DNA from: Planctomycetota bacterium
Lineage (GTDB): Bacteria; Planctomycetota; UBA1135; GCA-002686595
Length of the DNA: 38,034 nt
Reading direction: 5' to 3'
NCBI GenBank assembly: GCA_030746555.1
Contig: JASLMK010000059.1
Location: 1 to 38,034 of the forward strand
The stretch's first letter is position 1; each line of letters begins with the position of its first letter. The notes beneath the pieces were generated by a model. The model saw only the letters and a program-made list of their open reading frames with translations, was not told the DNA's origin and did no database searches. Shown here piece after piece: positions 8,450-17,300 of this stretch. Both the position numbers and the translations under genes were made by a program.

Positions 8450-10402
8450 TTACTCCTTCTCCAGCGCGATCCGCACCCAGTCGACTCCCTCGAAGGGAAC
8501 CTCCGCCTCCACCTCGACGGGCCGATAGCCCGCGATCCCGGTGAACACGATCCGGTACCGCCCGGGAGCGGTGAAGGAGACCGTGTCCTCGCTCAACCAG
8601 TCGAGCTCGCCCTCGCCGTCGAGCGCCTCCGCCTCCACCTCCCATTCGAAGAAGTTCGTGGGGACCGCCGTCTCGCCGTCCTCGAAGAGGAACCGCAGGC
8701 CCCCGGCGACTCGCTCGAAGAGCCACTCGCGCTCGGTGACCCCCGGCGGCAGGTCGACCTCCTCCGCATCGGTCTCCGCATAGCCTTCGGCCTGCAGGGA
8801 GAGCTCGATCCTCCCCGCGGGGATGATCAGGGTGTGGATTCCGCGCTCCTCGTCGAACTGCGGCGGCGTCCATACGACGCCTTGGGGGAAGCTCGAGCCT
8901 GCGACTCGCCAGTCCACGCCCAGCGCGTCGATGGGCTCTCCCGTGATGGCATCGACCGCGGAGATCCGCAACTCGGCCGGATCGGGGACGACGAGGTCGA
9001 CGCCGGTGGTCACCGGTGGAGCGGCCTCGAAGTCGATGTGGAGGGCCGTCGCGGCGAAACCGAGCTGCCAGGTGCCGGCGGCGGGCAGGGTGAGCTCCCA
9101 GTTCAGCAACTCGGGATCGGTCGGATCGGCGGCGAGCTCGGAGTGCTGCAGGTACAGGATGCGGTCCGCCCAGCGTTCGGTCTCCCCGCTGGGGACGAAG
9201 CGCAGGTTGAAACCCTGTTCGCGCCAGTAGGCTCCGACGCGCACGCTGCCGCTGCACGGGACGCGCCCGGGGGCGGTGAGGTCGGAGGTGACCGCGAGCA
9301 CGACGTCGGTTTGCTCGCCCGCGACGATGGAGACGACGGCCTCACCGAGGACCCCGACGTCGTCCCACCAGTCCCCGACCTCCAGCGTCGCCCTCAACTC
9401 TCCGGGTGGGACGCCGCTCCACTCCAGGATCCGCTCGGCTCCGAGGGCGGCCTCGATCACCGGGGCACGCGCTTCGCCCCTGCGCATGCGGACGAGCACC
9501 GGCGCCTTGCCCGTGATGAGCGGTGTGAGGCCCACGATCTCGAGGCGCAGGCTTCCGCCGGGCTCGAGGGCGACGAGGTACTCCCCGCCGCGCACGTGAT
9601 CGACTTGGACATCCGCCCATCCGTATCCCCGAGCGTGGACCCAGCAGGTGGTCGCCGTAGCCCAGTCGGGGTCGTCGGCTGTCACGAAGATCGGCGAGGA
9701 GAGGCCGAGACGACGCTTCGCGTAGGCTTGTGGCGCCCCCGGATGGAGCGCGCCCTGGTCCTCGAGATCGTAGGCCTGGCGCAGCTCGATGCCGCTGAGG
9801 TGTGCTCGTGTGGCGGCGTCGACCACGACCAGGGTGACCTCCGCCAACGGTCTCGCCACCACGATCAACCGCAGGTCCTCGAGCGGTCCGCTCAAGAGCT
9901 CGCCCCCGTACTCCGCCACGAGGGCGGCGCGCCGTCCGTCGGCCAGGTGGATCGAGCTCACGACGCAGACCTCGGGATCGGGCAGGCGAAGGGTGAACCG
10001 GCCGGCGGTGACCTCGACCGGGACCTTCGCAGGCACCTCGCCGGTGCGCGAGAGGACCTCGAAGTGCCCGTCGGCGGGCGGCAGCTCGAGGTCCTCGCCG
10101 TCGAGCAGGACGAGGGTGCCCCGCACGAGGTGGCCGTCGAGCTCCGCGAGGGTCTTGCCGCCCGCCTCCAGAGGCTGCGGCCCGTCCGCGATCTCCTCTC
10201 GGCCCTCGCCCAAGCGCGAGCGAGCCTCGACGGCCACGGCGGAGGCGGCGGGCGGGTCCGATGGCGCACGAGCCTCCACCGTGTCGATCACCGGCGCCGC
10301 CAGTCCCTCGGAGACGGGCGGATCGCGCAAGAAGAGCGCGATGGAGCCGCAGACCAGGATCGCCAGGAGTGCGAGGAGGACGGAGGGGGGGGACGGGCGC
10401 AT
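8450..10402 (-). CDS. Large membrane-anchored protein with carboxypeptidase-regulatory-like beta-sandwich domains
   Basis: A 650-residue protein with an uncleaved-looking N-terminal membrane segment (about 6-25, VLLALLAILVCGSIALFL), a Pro/Ala-rich linker, then a long beta-rich region. Motifs such as VTLVVVDAATRAHLSGIEL and LRISAVDAITGEPIDALGVD resemble the starts of carboxypeptidase-regulatory-like (CarboxypepD_reg) sandwiches. It is rich in Asp and Glu and ends IALEKE. The gene at 26757-28718 has the same layout and matching segments, so the two are paralogs. It is the first gene of the minus-strand unit and diverges from 10598 across 195 bp. The role is unknown; an envelope scaffold is a guess. 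Confidence 0.7.
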   Translation of the reverse strand: MRPSPPSVLLALLAILVCGSIALFLRDPPVSEGLAAPVIDTVEARAPSDPPAASAVAVEARSRLGEGREEIADGPQPLEAGGKTLAELDGHLVRGTLVLLDGEDLELPPADGHFEVLSRTGEVPAKVPVEVTAGRFTLRLPDPEVCVVSSIHLADGRRAALVAEYGGELLSGPLEDLRLIVVARPLAEVTLVVVDAATRAHLSGIELRQAYDLEDQGALHPGAPQAYAKRRLGLSSPIFVTADDPDWATATTCWVHARGYGWADVQVDHVRGGEYLVALEPGGSLRLEIVGLTPLITGKAPVLVRMRRGEARAPVIEAALGAERILEWSGVPPGELRATLEVGDWWDDVGVLGEAVVSIVAGEQTDVVLAVTSDLTAPGRVPCSGSVRVGAYWREQGFNLRFVPSGETERWADRILYLQHSELAADPTDPELLNWELTLPAAGTWQLGFAATALHIDFEAAPPVTTGVDLVVPDPAELRISAVDAITGEPIDALGVDWRVAGSSFPQGVVWTPPQFDEERGIHTLIIPAGRIELSLQAEGYAETDAEEVDLPPGVTEREWLFERVAGGLRFLFEDGETAVPTNFFEWEVEAEALDGEGELDWLSEDTVSFTAPGRYRIVFTGIAGYRPVEVEAEVPFEGVDWVRIALEKE

Positions 10403-10597
10403 GGGTGCGGTCGGACGCAAAGACGGGATGGAGGAGGGACCGAACGGCTCATTCTGCCTCTTTCGCGCCGGCCCGAACCACCGCGCCGCGACCGGAGCGA
10501 CGGGCGCGGCGAGGACCGTCCTTGGGACGTTCGCGGGCGGCCCCGCCCGGAAGGCGAGCTCCTGAGGGCGATCTAGGGACCGTGTACACTCCAGCCG

Positions 10598-11815
10598 ATG
10601 GACTGGAACCCGATCGGCGTCGCCGTGCCCTTCTTCATGCTGCTCATCGCCGTCGAGGCATGGGCGGCGCACCGGCGAGGACGACAGGTCCACCGGCTGA
10701 ACGACTCCCTGGCGGACCTGGGTTGCGGCGTCACCGAGCAACTCCTCGCCCTGTTCACCCACGGCTTCCTGTTCGCGATCTACTCGTGGGTCTGGTCGCG
10801 GTGGGGGATCCTGGAGCTGTCCCTCGCCTCGCCGCTCACCTGGATCGTCGGTGTCGTCGGCGTCGACTTCTTCTACTACTGGTACCACCGCTTCAGCCAC
10901 CGCGTGCACTTCGCCTGGGCGATGCACGTCGTCCACCACCAGAGCGAGGAGTACAACCTGGCGGTGGCCCTGCGCCAGTCGGCGTTCGGTCCGCTCTTCT
11001 CCTGGGTCTTCTACCTGCCTCTGGCCTTGCTCGGCCTGCCGCCCGCGGTCTGGGCGGCAAGCGTCGCCGTGAGCCTGATCTACCAGTTCTGGATCCACAC
11101 CGAACTCGTGAACCGGCTGGGTTGGTTCGAGTGGGTGTTCAACACGCCGTCGCACCACCGCGTCCACCACTCGATCAACGCGCGGTACATCGACCGCAAC
11201 CACGCGGGCATCCTGATCGTCTGGGACCGCCTCTTCGGGACCTTCGAGCGCGAAGCCGAGCCTTGCACCTACGGGAGCTTGAGTCCGCTGCGCAGCTGGA
11301 ATCCCCTCTGGGCAAACCTGGTTCCGTGGGCCGACCTGTGGCGCGCGAGCCGTGGCCTGCCGCGCAGGATCGATCGCTGGCTCCTGTGGTTTCGTCCGCC
11401 GGAGTGGAAGCCCGAGGGGGCGGCGGACGAGCGGGCCTTCCCGCCGGAGGGCTTCGGCTACGACGCGCGCCCCGTCCCGGCCGTGCGCCCGTACCTGGTC
11501 GCGCAGTTCGTCCCCGCCGCCGGCCTCCTCGTGGGCCTGCTCCTCTTCAAGGAGTCGATCCCGCTCTGGGCGCGGGCGGTCGGTGCCATGCTGTTGCTCT
11601 CGGCGCTGTTCACCTGGAGCGGGTTCCTGGAGGGCCGGTCCTGGGCCGTGGGTCTGGAGGGCGTGCGCCTGCTCGCTCTGGTGATCTGCGCCGCAACGGT
11701 GGCCTCCTCGGGGCAGCACGTCGCCGCCGCCGTCGCTCTGGGGGCCTTCTCACTCGCCAGCGCCGGCTACCTGATCCACCACCGGGGGCGGCTCGTGGGC
11801 GCCGTCGCCCCATGA
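10598..11815 (+). CDS. Fatty acid hydroxylase / sterol desaturase-family di-iron membrane enzyme
   Basis: A 405-residue integral membrane protein with the family's histidine boxes: HRFSH (97-101), HVVHH (110-114), His167 and HHRVHH (186-191). These ligate a di-iron centre that uses O2 to hydroxylate or desaturate a lipid. Several membrane helices surround the boxes, and about 100 extra C-terminal residues contain three further hydrophobic segments (near 305-400), as in alkylglycerol monooxygenase-like members. The substrate could be a fatty acid, sterol, carotenoid or ether lipid. The stop overlaps the next start in ATGA, so the PQQ-like protein is translationally coupled to it. Confidence 0.9.
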   Translation: MDWNPIGVAVPFFMLLIAVEAWAAHRRGRQVHRLNDSLADLGCGVTEQLLALFTHGFLFAIYSWVWSRWGILELSLASPLTWIVGVVGVDFFYYWYHRFSHRVHFAWAMHVVHHQSEEYNLAVALRQSAFGPLFSWVFYLPLALLGLPPAVWAASVAVSLIYQFWIHTELVNRLGWFEWVFNTPSHHRVHHSINARYIDRNHAGILIVWDRLFGTFEREAEPCTYGSLSPLRSWNPLWANLVPWADLWRASRGLPRRIDRWLLWFRPPEWKPEGAADERAFPPEGFGYDARPVPAVRPYLVAQFVPAAGLLVGLLLFKESIPLWARAVGAMLLLSALFTWSGFLEGRSWAVGLEGVRLLALVICAATVASSGQHVAAAVALGAFSLASAGYLIHHRGRLVGAVAP

Positions 11816-13119
11816 TCCTCGCGCTGGCGTTCTCGCTCTCGATCGCGACGGGACGAGGCGGTGACCCCGCCGCGGAGTGGGGGAGCTGGCGCGGCCCGCT
11901 CGGGACGGGGGAGGCGCCCCTGGCGGACCCGCCGATCCGTTGGAGCGAGACGCAGAACCTGCGTTGGAAGACGGCCCTCGACGGCGAGGGGCACTCGAGC
12001 CCGGTCGTGTGGGGGGAGCGTGTGTTCCTGACCGCGGCCGTCGCCGTCGGAGAGGAGCTCGAACCCAGGCCCAGCCGCATGGAGGGCGCCCACGACAACA
12101 CCCCGGTGACGCGCCGCCGGCAGTTCGTCGTGCGGGCCTTCGAGCGGGCGACCGGGAAGGCGGTGTGGACCAGGGCCGTCGGTGAGGGCATCCCCACCGA
12201 CACGGCCCACGAGAGCGCGGGGTTCGCCTCGGCCTCGCCCGTCACCGACGGAGAGCACCTGTTCGCCTCCTTCGGCTCGGCGGGGCTCTACGCCCTCGAC
12301 TTGTCGGGCGAGGTGTCGTGGGCGATCGATCTGGGGGACATGCAGATCAAGCACTCCCACGGCGAGGGCGCGGGCCCGGCCCTGTTCGCCGACACCTTGG
12401 TCGTCAACTGGGACCACGAGGGGGACTCGTTCGTCGTGGCGCTGGACAAGTGCACCGGCGAAGAGCGCTGGCGCAGGGCGCGCGATGAGCCGACGAGCTG
12501 GGCGACGCCCTTGGTCGTGGCCCATGCCGACGGCGCCTTGGTGATCGTTCCGGGCAGCGGGCGCCTGCGGGCCTACGACCTGGACGACGGGACCGTGGTC
12601 TGGAGCTGCGGAGGGCTCTCGGAGAACATCGTCGCCTCGCCGGTCGCCGCGGCGGGGCTGGTCGTCGCCGGCAGCAGCTACGCCCGCCAGGGTGTTCTCG
12701 CGGTGCGGCTGGCGAGCGCGCGGGGGGACCTGACGGAGGGGGCCGAGGGGCTCTTGTGGTCCCGGCGGCGTCGGGCACCCTACGTACCCTCGCCGTTGCT
12801 CTACCGCGGAGTCCTCTACAACCTCCAGCACTATCAGCCCCTGTTGTGTCGCACGGAGCTGGCGAGTGGAGAGGAGGCGCAGGTCCAGCGCCTGGAACTC
12901 TCCAACCTCTACGCCTCTCCCGTGGCCGCCGCCGGGCGCATCTACCTGACCGACCTGGACGGCGCGACCCTCGTCTTGGATCACGCGCCCCTCGCGGAGG
13001 CCCCGTCCCCGCTGGCCCTCAATCTCCTAGACGACTCCTTCAGCGCCTCGGCGGCGATCGTCGGCCGGGAGCTGTTCCTGCGGGGCGACCGCTGGCTGTA
13101 CTGCCTCGCCCGCGACTGA
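11812..13119 (+). CDS. PQQ-like beta-propeller repeat protein
   Basis: A 435-residue secreted protein. A short N-terminal hydrophobic stretch (ILALAFSLSIA) is a likely signal peptide. WGSWRGPLGTG and LRWKTALDGEGHSSPVVWG are the hallmark opening of planctomycetal PQQ-like propellers; later blades repeat patterns such as GEERWRRA, GSGRLRAYDLDDGTVVWSC and ASPVAAAGRIYLTDLDG. No catalytic residues of PQQ dehydrogenases are evident, so it is probably a binding or scaffold propeller (BamB-like fold). The ATG at 11812 overlaps the TGA of the hydroxylase gene. The 3' end faces the GH5 gene 13 bp away. Confidence 0.88.
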   Translation: MILALAFSLSIATGRGGDPAAEWGSWRGPLGTGEAPLADPPIRWSETQNLRWKTALDGEGHSSPVVWGERVFLTAAVAVGEELEPRPSRMEGAHDNTPVTRRRQFVVRAFERATGKAVWTRAVGEGIPTDTAHESAGFASASPVTDGEHLFASFGSAGLYALDLSGEVSWAIDLGDMQIKHSHGEGAGPALFADTLVVNWDHEGDSFVVALDKCTGEERWRRARDEPTSWATPLVVAHADGALVIVPGSGRLRAYDLDDGTVVWSCGGLSENIVASPVAAAGLVVAGSSYARQGVLAVRLASARGDLTEGAEGLLWSRRRRAPYVPSPLLYRGVLYNLQHYQPLLCRTELASGEEAQVQRLELSNLYASPVAAAGRIYLTDLDGATLVLDHAPLAEAPSPLALNLLDDSFSASAAIVGRELFLRGDRWLYCLARD

Positions 13120-13132
13120 GGAGCACGCCGTC

Positions 13133-14260
13133 CTACTTCGCGAAGGCCGCGAAGAGCTCCTTCTCGGCGAGGGACTGGCCGAGGCCGTGGTTCTCCGGTT
13201 GCAGGGCGAGCGGGTAGTCGCCCCAGGCCTCGCCCGCGGCCCACCAGGCCGCTTGGACACCCGCCTGGTCGAGCGCTTCGAGAAAGGGGCCGAGGAGGCT
13301 CGTCCAACCCTCGTCGGCGACGGGGACGCCCAGCTCGCCGAGGAAACCCTGCGCCTCGTTCTCGCGCAGCCACTTGAGGAAGGGTTCCAGGCGGGCGAGG
13401 GGCCGCTTGGTCAGGAAGGGATCGCGCTCGAACTCCTCGTCGAAGGACTGCCGGTACTGGCCGGAGGCGTCCTCGTCGAAGTAGCAGTGGGCCTCGTAGA
13501 TGATCGCGTTCTCGCGGTCTTCGATCCACGGCTGCGAGGGATTCACCCAGGCCCACCGGGCGGCGCTCGCCCAGCTGTCGCCGCTGACGTAGATGGGCGT
13601 GGCGTCGCCGCCGGATCGAATCGCCTGTACGGCCTTGATCGAGGCGTCGACCCAGACGCCCTCGCCCAGGTCGTGCGGCTCGTTCATCAGCCCGTAGCCG
13701 GCGTTCTCGGGGAGCCCGCAAAGGGCGAAGGAGAGGCGCGCCCAGAGCTCGGCGAAGTCGTCGGAGGAGAGCGGAACACGGCCCTCGACCTCCTTGTCCA
13801 GGGCGTATTCCGCCGGTGCGCCTCCGATGCTCTGCACGTACCTGCCGTAGTTGTGCAGATCGAAGATGGCCCGCCCGCCGACCTTCGCGGCCAGGCTGGC
13901 TTGCAGGCGCAGGTGCTGGAGGGCGTCCGGATCGAGCGGGCCTCCCAACAGCGGTTGGACTCGCTCCCAGCGGAAGGGGATGCGGAACGTCTTGAACCCC
14001 AGGCTGGCGAGCATCTCGTAGGTGCGCGCGCGATTCACGCAGAACTCCGTGCCGCTCTTGCCCGGGTTCTCGGCGCAGAACTCGGGGAGCTCGCTCCCGA
14101 ACTCCAGTCCCGCGACGCTGATGGCGCGCGGAGTGGGGGCGAGTGACTCGGGGCGCTCGGGGGGTGCGGCCCGGGGACCGGCCATGGGGCGCGGCGCGGG
14201 CCGCCCGAGTCGCCGGGCCCGTTCGTGCAGGCCGCGGATCTTCTCCGGTGAGGAGTCCAT
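13133..14260 (-). CDS. GH5-family endoglucanase-like protein downstream of the synthase
   Basis: A 375-residue retaining glycoside hydrolase of clan A. The acid/base is Glu194 in YGLMNEPHD and the nucleophile Glu309 in GFLGELGVP. FRIPFRWER and DLHNYGRY are further GH5 blocks. It is paralogous to the GH5 at 18221-19312. Unlike that gene, neither the ATG at 14260 nor the internal ATG at 14185 gives a signal peptide, so its location is unclear. In classical cellulose operons the glucanase BcsZ is periplasmic and trims or releases the nascent chain; a similar job is inferred from position, 92 bp after the synthase gene. Substrate specificity (cellulose, another beta-glucan or mannan) cannot be read. 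Confidence 0.88.
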   Translation of the reverse strand: MDSSPEKIRGLHERARRLGRPAPRPMAGPRAAPPERPESLAPTPRAISVAGLEFGSELPEFCAENPGKSGTEFCVNRARTYEMLASLGFKTFRIPFRWERVQPLLGGPLDPDALQHLRLQASLAAKVGGRAIFDLHNYGRYVQSIGGAPAEYALDKEVEGRVPLSSDDFAELWARLSFALCGLPENAGYGLMNEPHDLGEGVWVDASIKAVQAIRSGGDATPIYVSGDSWASAARWAWVNPSQPWIEDRENAIIYEAHCYFDEDASGQYRQSFDEEFERDPFLTKRPLARLEPFLKWLRENEAQGFLGELGVPVADEGWTSLLGPFLEALDQAGVQAAWWAAGEAWGDYPLALQPENHGLGQSLAEKELFAAFAK

Positions 14261-14297
14261 CGGGGGGATTATCGGTCCCCACCGCGTCGGCACTGAA

Positions 14298-14340
14298 GCC
14301 CGCCCCCCCACGGCGGGGGCGGGGCGGCCCCTCGCGGGCC
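14298..14340 (-). promoter_or_regulatory. Two GC-rich hairpins between synthase and GH5 gene
   Basis: On the minus-strand transcript the 92-bp gap can form a roughly 10-bp stem, arms at 14298-14307 and 14315-14325 with one bulged base. Just before it is a 5-bp stem, arms GGCCC and GGGCC at 14326-14340. No U-run follows, so it is not a classical terminator. It could lower GH5 expression relative to the synthase or mark an mRNA processing point. Confidence 0.4.
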
Positions 14341-14352
14341 GGTCTTGGGACT

Positions 14353-17300
14353 CTACTGGCCTCCGCGCAGCTTCCTGCCGCCCCGAACCTCCGCCAGGAG
14401 GGCCCGGTAGTGGTGCTGGGCCTCGTCGTGCTTGCCGGCCGCGCTCAACGCGTCCGCCAGTCGCACGCGCAGGTCTCTGTCGGTCGGGTCTTCCTCGACG
14501 GCGGTCCTGAGCATCACCAGGGCCCGCTCGTGGTCCCCGGCCAGGGCCAGGGCGGTCGCGAGGCGTCCGGGGATCTCGGGGCGCTGGGCCACGGAGTGGT
14601 CGTAGAGGCTCACCATCCACAGCAGCCGGCGCGTGTCGCTCTTGGAGCGTCGGTCGGCACCCAGGTAGGCATCGAGGAACCCCGAGAGCAGGCGCCAGTC
14701 GCCGTCGTTCTCGTCATGGCCCTCGTCGATCATGCGACCGTACTCGGCCAGGGCTTCATCGGCCTCGCCCGACCAGGTCATGGTCTCGGCCAGGAGCATC
14801 CGAATCTCCAGGTCGTAGGGCGTCTCGGCGAGCAGATCGCGATAGACGCGCTGGGCGTCTTCGAATCTCTTCTGCCAGGTCAACAGGTTCCCGAGCTCCA
14901 GCTGCAGGCCGCGATCGGAGGGTCGCTCGCGGAGGAGCTCCCTGATCATCTGCTCCGACGCATCGAACATCAGGAGCGAGTTGTAGATGGAGATCAGCTC
15001 CAGGCGGACCTCGAAGGTCTGGGGGAGGGTCGAGTACTGCCGCAGCGCCTCGTCGGCGAGGCCGACCTGCAAGAGCAGTCCCGCGTACTCCTTGCGCGTC
15101 GTGAGATCATCGGGGAACTGGGCCAGGGCGCGGCGGAACAGATCCAGAGCCGCGTAGGCGTCGCCGTCGACGAGCGTATTCCGAGCCTGGAGGACTTGGA
15201 ACGTCAGCAGATTGGGGTCGTCGGGGTTCACCCGCGCGAGCCGAACGATCCAGGCCTCGCTCGTCTCGTGGGCCTCGCGGCCGCGGCCGGCTCGCGTGAG
15301 CGCGCTCACCAGTGCCATGCCCATGTTGGGGTCCTGGGGATCCCTGGCGGTCAGCACGCGGCAGACCCGAACCAAGTCGCCATTGCGGCCGGACTCCTCG
15401 AGGGCGTCCTTCAGCAAGAGCAGCCTGCGTCGCTCGGGATTCGGCGTGGCGAGGGTGTCCGCGAGGATGCGGTCGAGGTCCTCGGGACGGATGTCATCCG
15501 CCTCCAGGATCTCCTCGCCGTTTCCGGACGCCAACAGGAGGTCGTCGTCGTGCACCTCGTGGAAGAGCCCGATCGCGATCGGGGAGAACGCCGCGACGGT
15601 AAGGGCGCCGGCCAGTACGGGCCGCGAGTAGGGCCTCGGGGGCATCTCGTGGCTGAGGTCCAAGGACGACCGCAGGACCGGCTGGGCCCCCAGGTCGATC
15701 AGGGACTGCATCATGCTGCGGCCCTGGCCGTGGAACTCGTCGAAGACCATCACGTACTCCACCACGCTGTGGGGAGGCTCGGTGATCATGCGGGCGTCTG
15801 AGGCCTTGGCCGTGACATGGATCGTGCCTACCGGGCTGACGACCTCCGCCTCGTAGGTGGCTTCCTCGTCCAGGGGCGTGGCCAGGATGCAGCGCATGGC
15901 CCTGATGCTGAGGTCACGGGTCGTGCAGTGCACCTCCTCGTCGCCGAGCTTGAGGGTCACCGGCAACTTGAACTCCTCTCTCGCCACCTCGCGGTGGGAG
16001 ATGTGCGGGCGCCGGAAGCCGCTCTCGCGGTTGCGCTCGAAGACGGAGTACCAGGGTGCCACGGCATAGCGCTGGGCGATGCGCCCAGCCGCGTCGAGGG
16101 TCTCGGGGGCGGGGTCGGTGAACTCGAGTCCATAGCGGAAGAGTGCCGGGACGTCCATGCCCCGGGTGGCTTCGCCTTCGCGATGGGCCGCGTAGCGGAT
16201 CACCGCGTCGGCCTCGAGGCGGTCGGAGTTCACGATCACCGTGATCTTGCCGCGCACGTTGGTCGGCAGGCTGGAGTAGGCCACCATGCCGATGCCCATG
16301 TCGCTGAGGTCACTCGTGACGCCCATGCCCTGGTAGAGCTTGCCTTCCTCGTCCTTGAATTCGTATTCGACGGGGAGGTTCACCCGGTGGCGGTAGGTGA
16401 TGCGCTGGGAGGCGGGTGCCATCGCGCAGCGCAGGTAGGAGATCGCGTACCGCGAGTGGTGCAACACGAGGAACGTGGCGATGCCGAGCCCGATCAGGTC
16501 GAGCTGGGGATCGAACAGCAGGTGGCTGACCACACCGTAGATCAGGGCGGCCCACATGACCGCCAGCAGGATGATCTGCGGCACGATGTGCGGGAGCACC
16601 GCTCCCTGGCGACCACCGCGCTTCTTCGTCACCACGAAGCGCGCCTTCTGGGACGGGAAGATCACGCGCCAGAAGGCGCGAATCTGCGTCCAGTAGTTGG
16701 CCATGTTGAAGAACTCGACCAGGCTGTAGTTCGTGTACCCGCGGTAGATGACACGCAGGGTGAACATCACCGAACCGATGTAGGCCAGGAAGACGGCGGC
16801 GAGGAAGGGCGTGAACTCCCTCACGGGGGAGACGCCGCTCAACAGCATCATCACCGGCGTGATGTACAGCACGAGCCTGGGGACGCCTCCCGCCCAGTGG
16901 ACGATCGAGGCGAAGTAGGTCAAGCGCTGCTTGAGGTCCAGACCGCGCATGGTGAGCGGGTTGTCGAACTTCAGGATCGACAGGTTGCCCTCGGCCCAGC
17001 GCATCCGCTGGGAGTGGAAGGTCGTCACGTCCGCGGCGCCCTGACCGGCGATCAGGCGCTCGCTGACGTAGACCGTGCGCCAACCGGCCGCGGACAGCCG
17101 CATTCCGGTGTGCATGTCCTCGGTGATCGTCTCGGTCGCGATGTAGCCGACGTCCTTGAGAGCCTTGCGGCGGAACACCGCCGCGCTGCCCGCGAAGATC
17201 ACCGAGTTCGTGTTGTTCCGACCGGGCTGGATGATCTTGTAGAAGAGCAGTCCTTCGTCCCAGAAGCGCTGCTTCTCGTAGTTGACGCGTCCCTGGAAGG

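Noticed and set aside
8433..9257. Upstream extension of the SGNH-TPR gene
   Set aside because: It overlaps the well-supported gene at 8450-10402 out of frame; the ATG at 8432 precedes a membrane segment.
10261..11811. Upstream extension of the PQQ-like gene to 952 residues
   Set aside because: It is out of frame across the hydroxylase gene, whose histidine boxes are unmistakable; the ATGA overlap gives a natural start.
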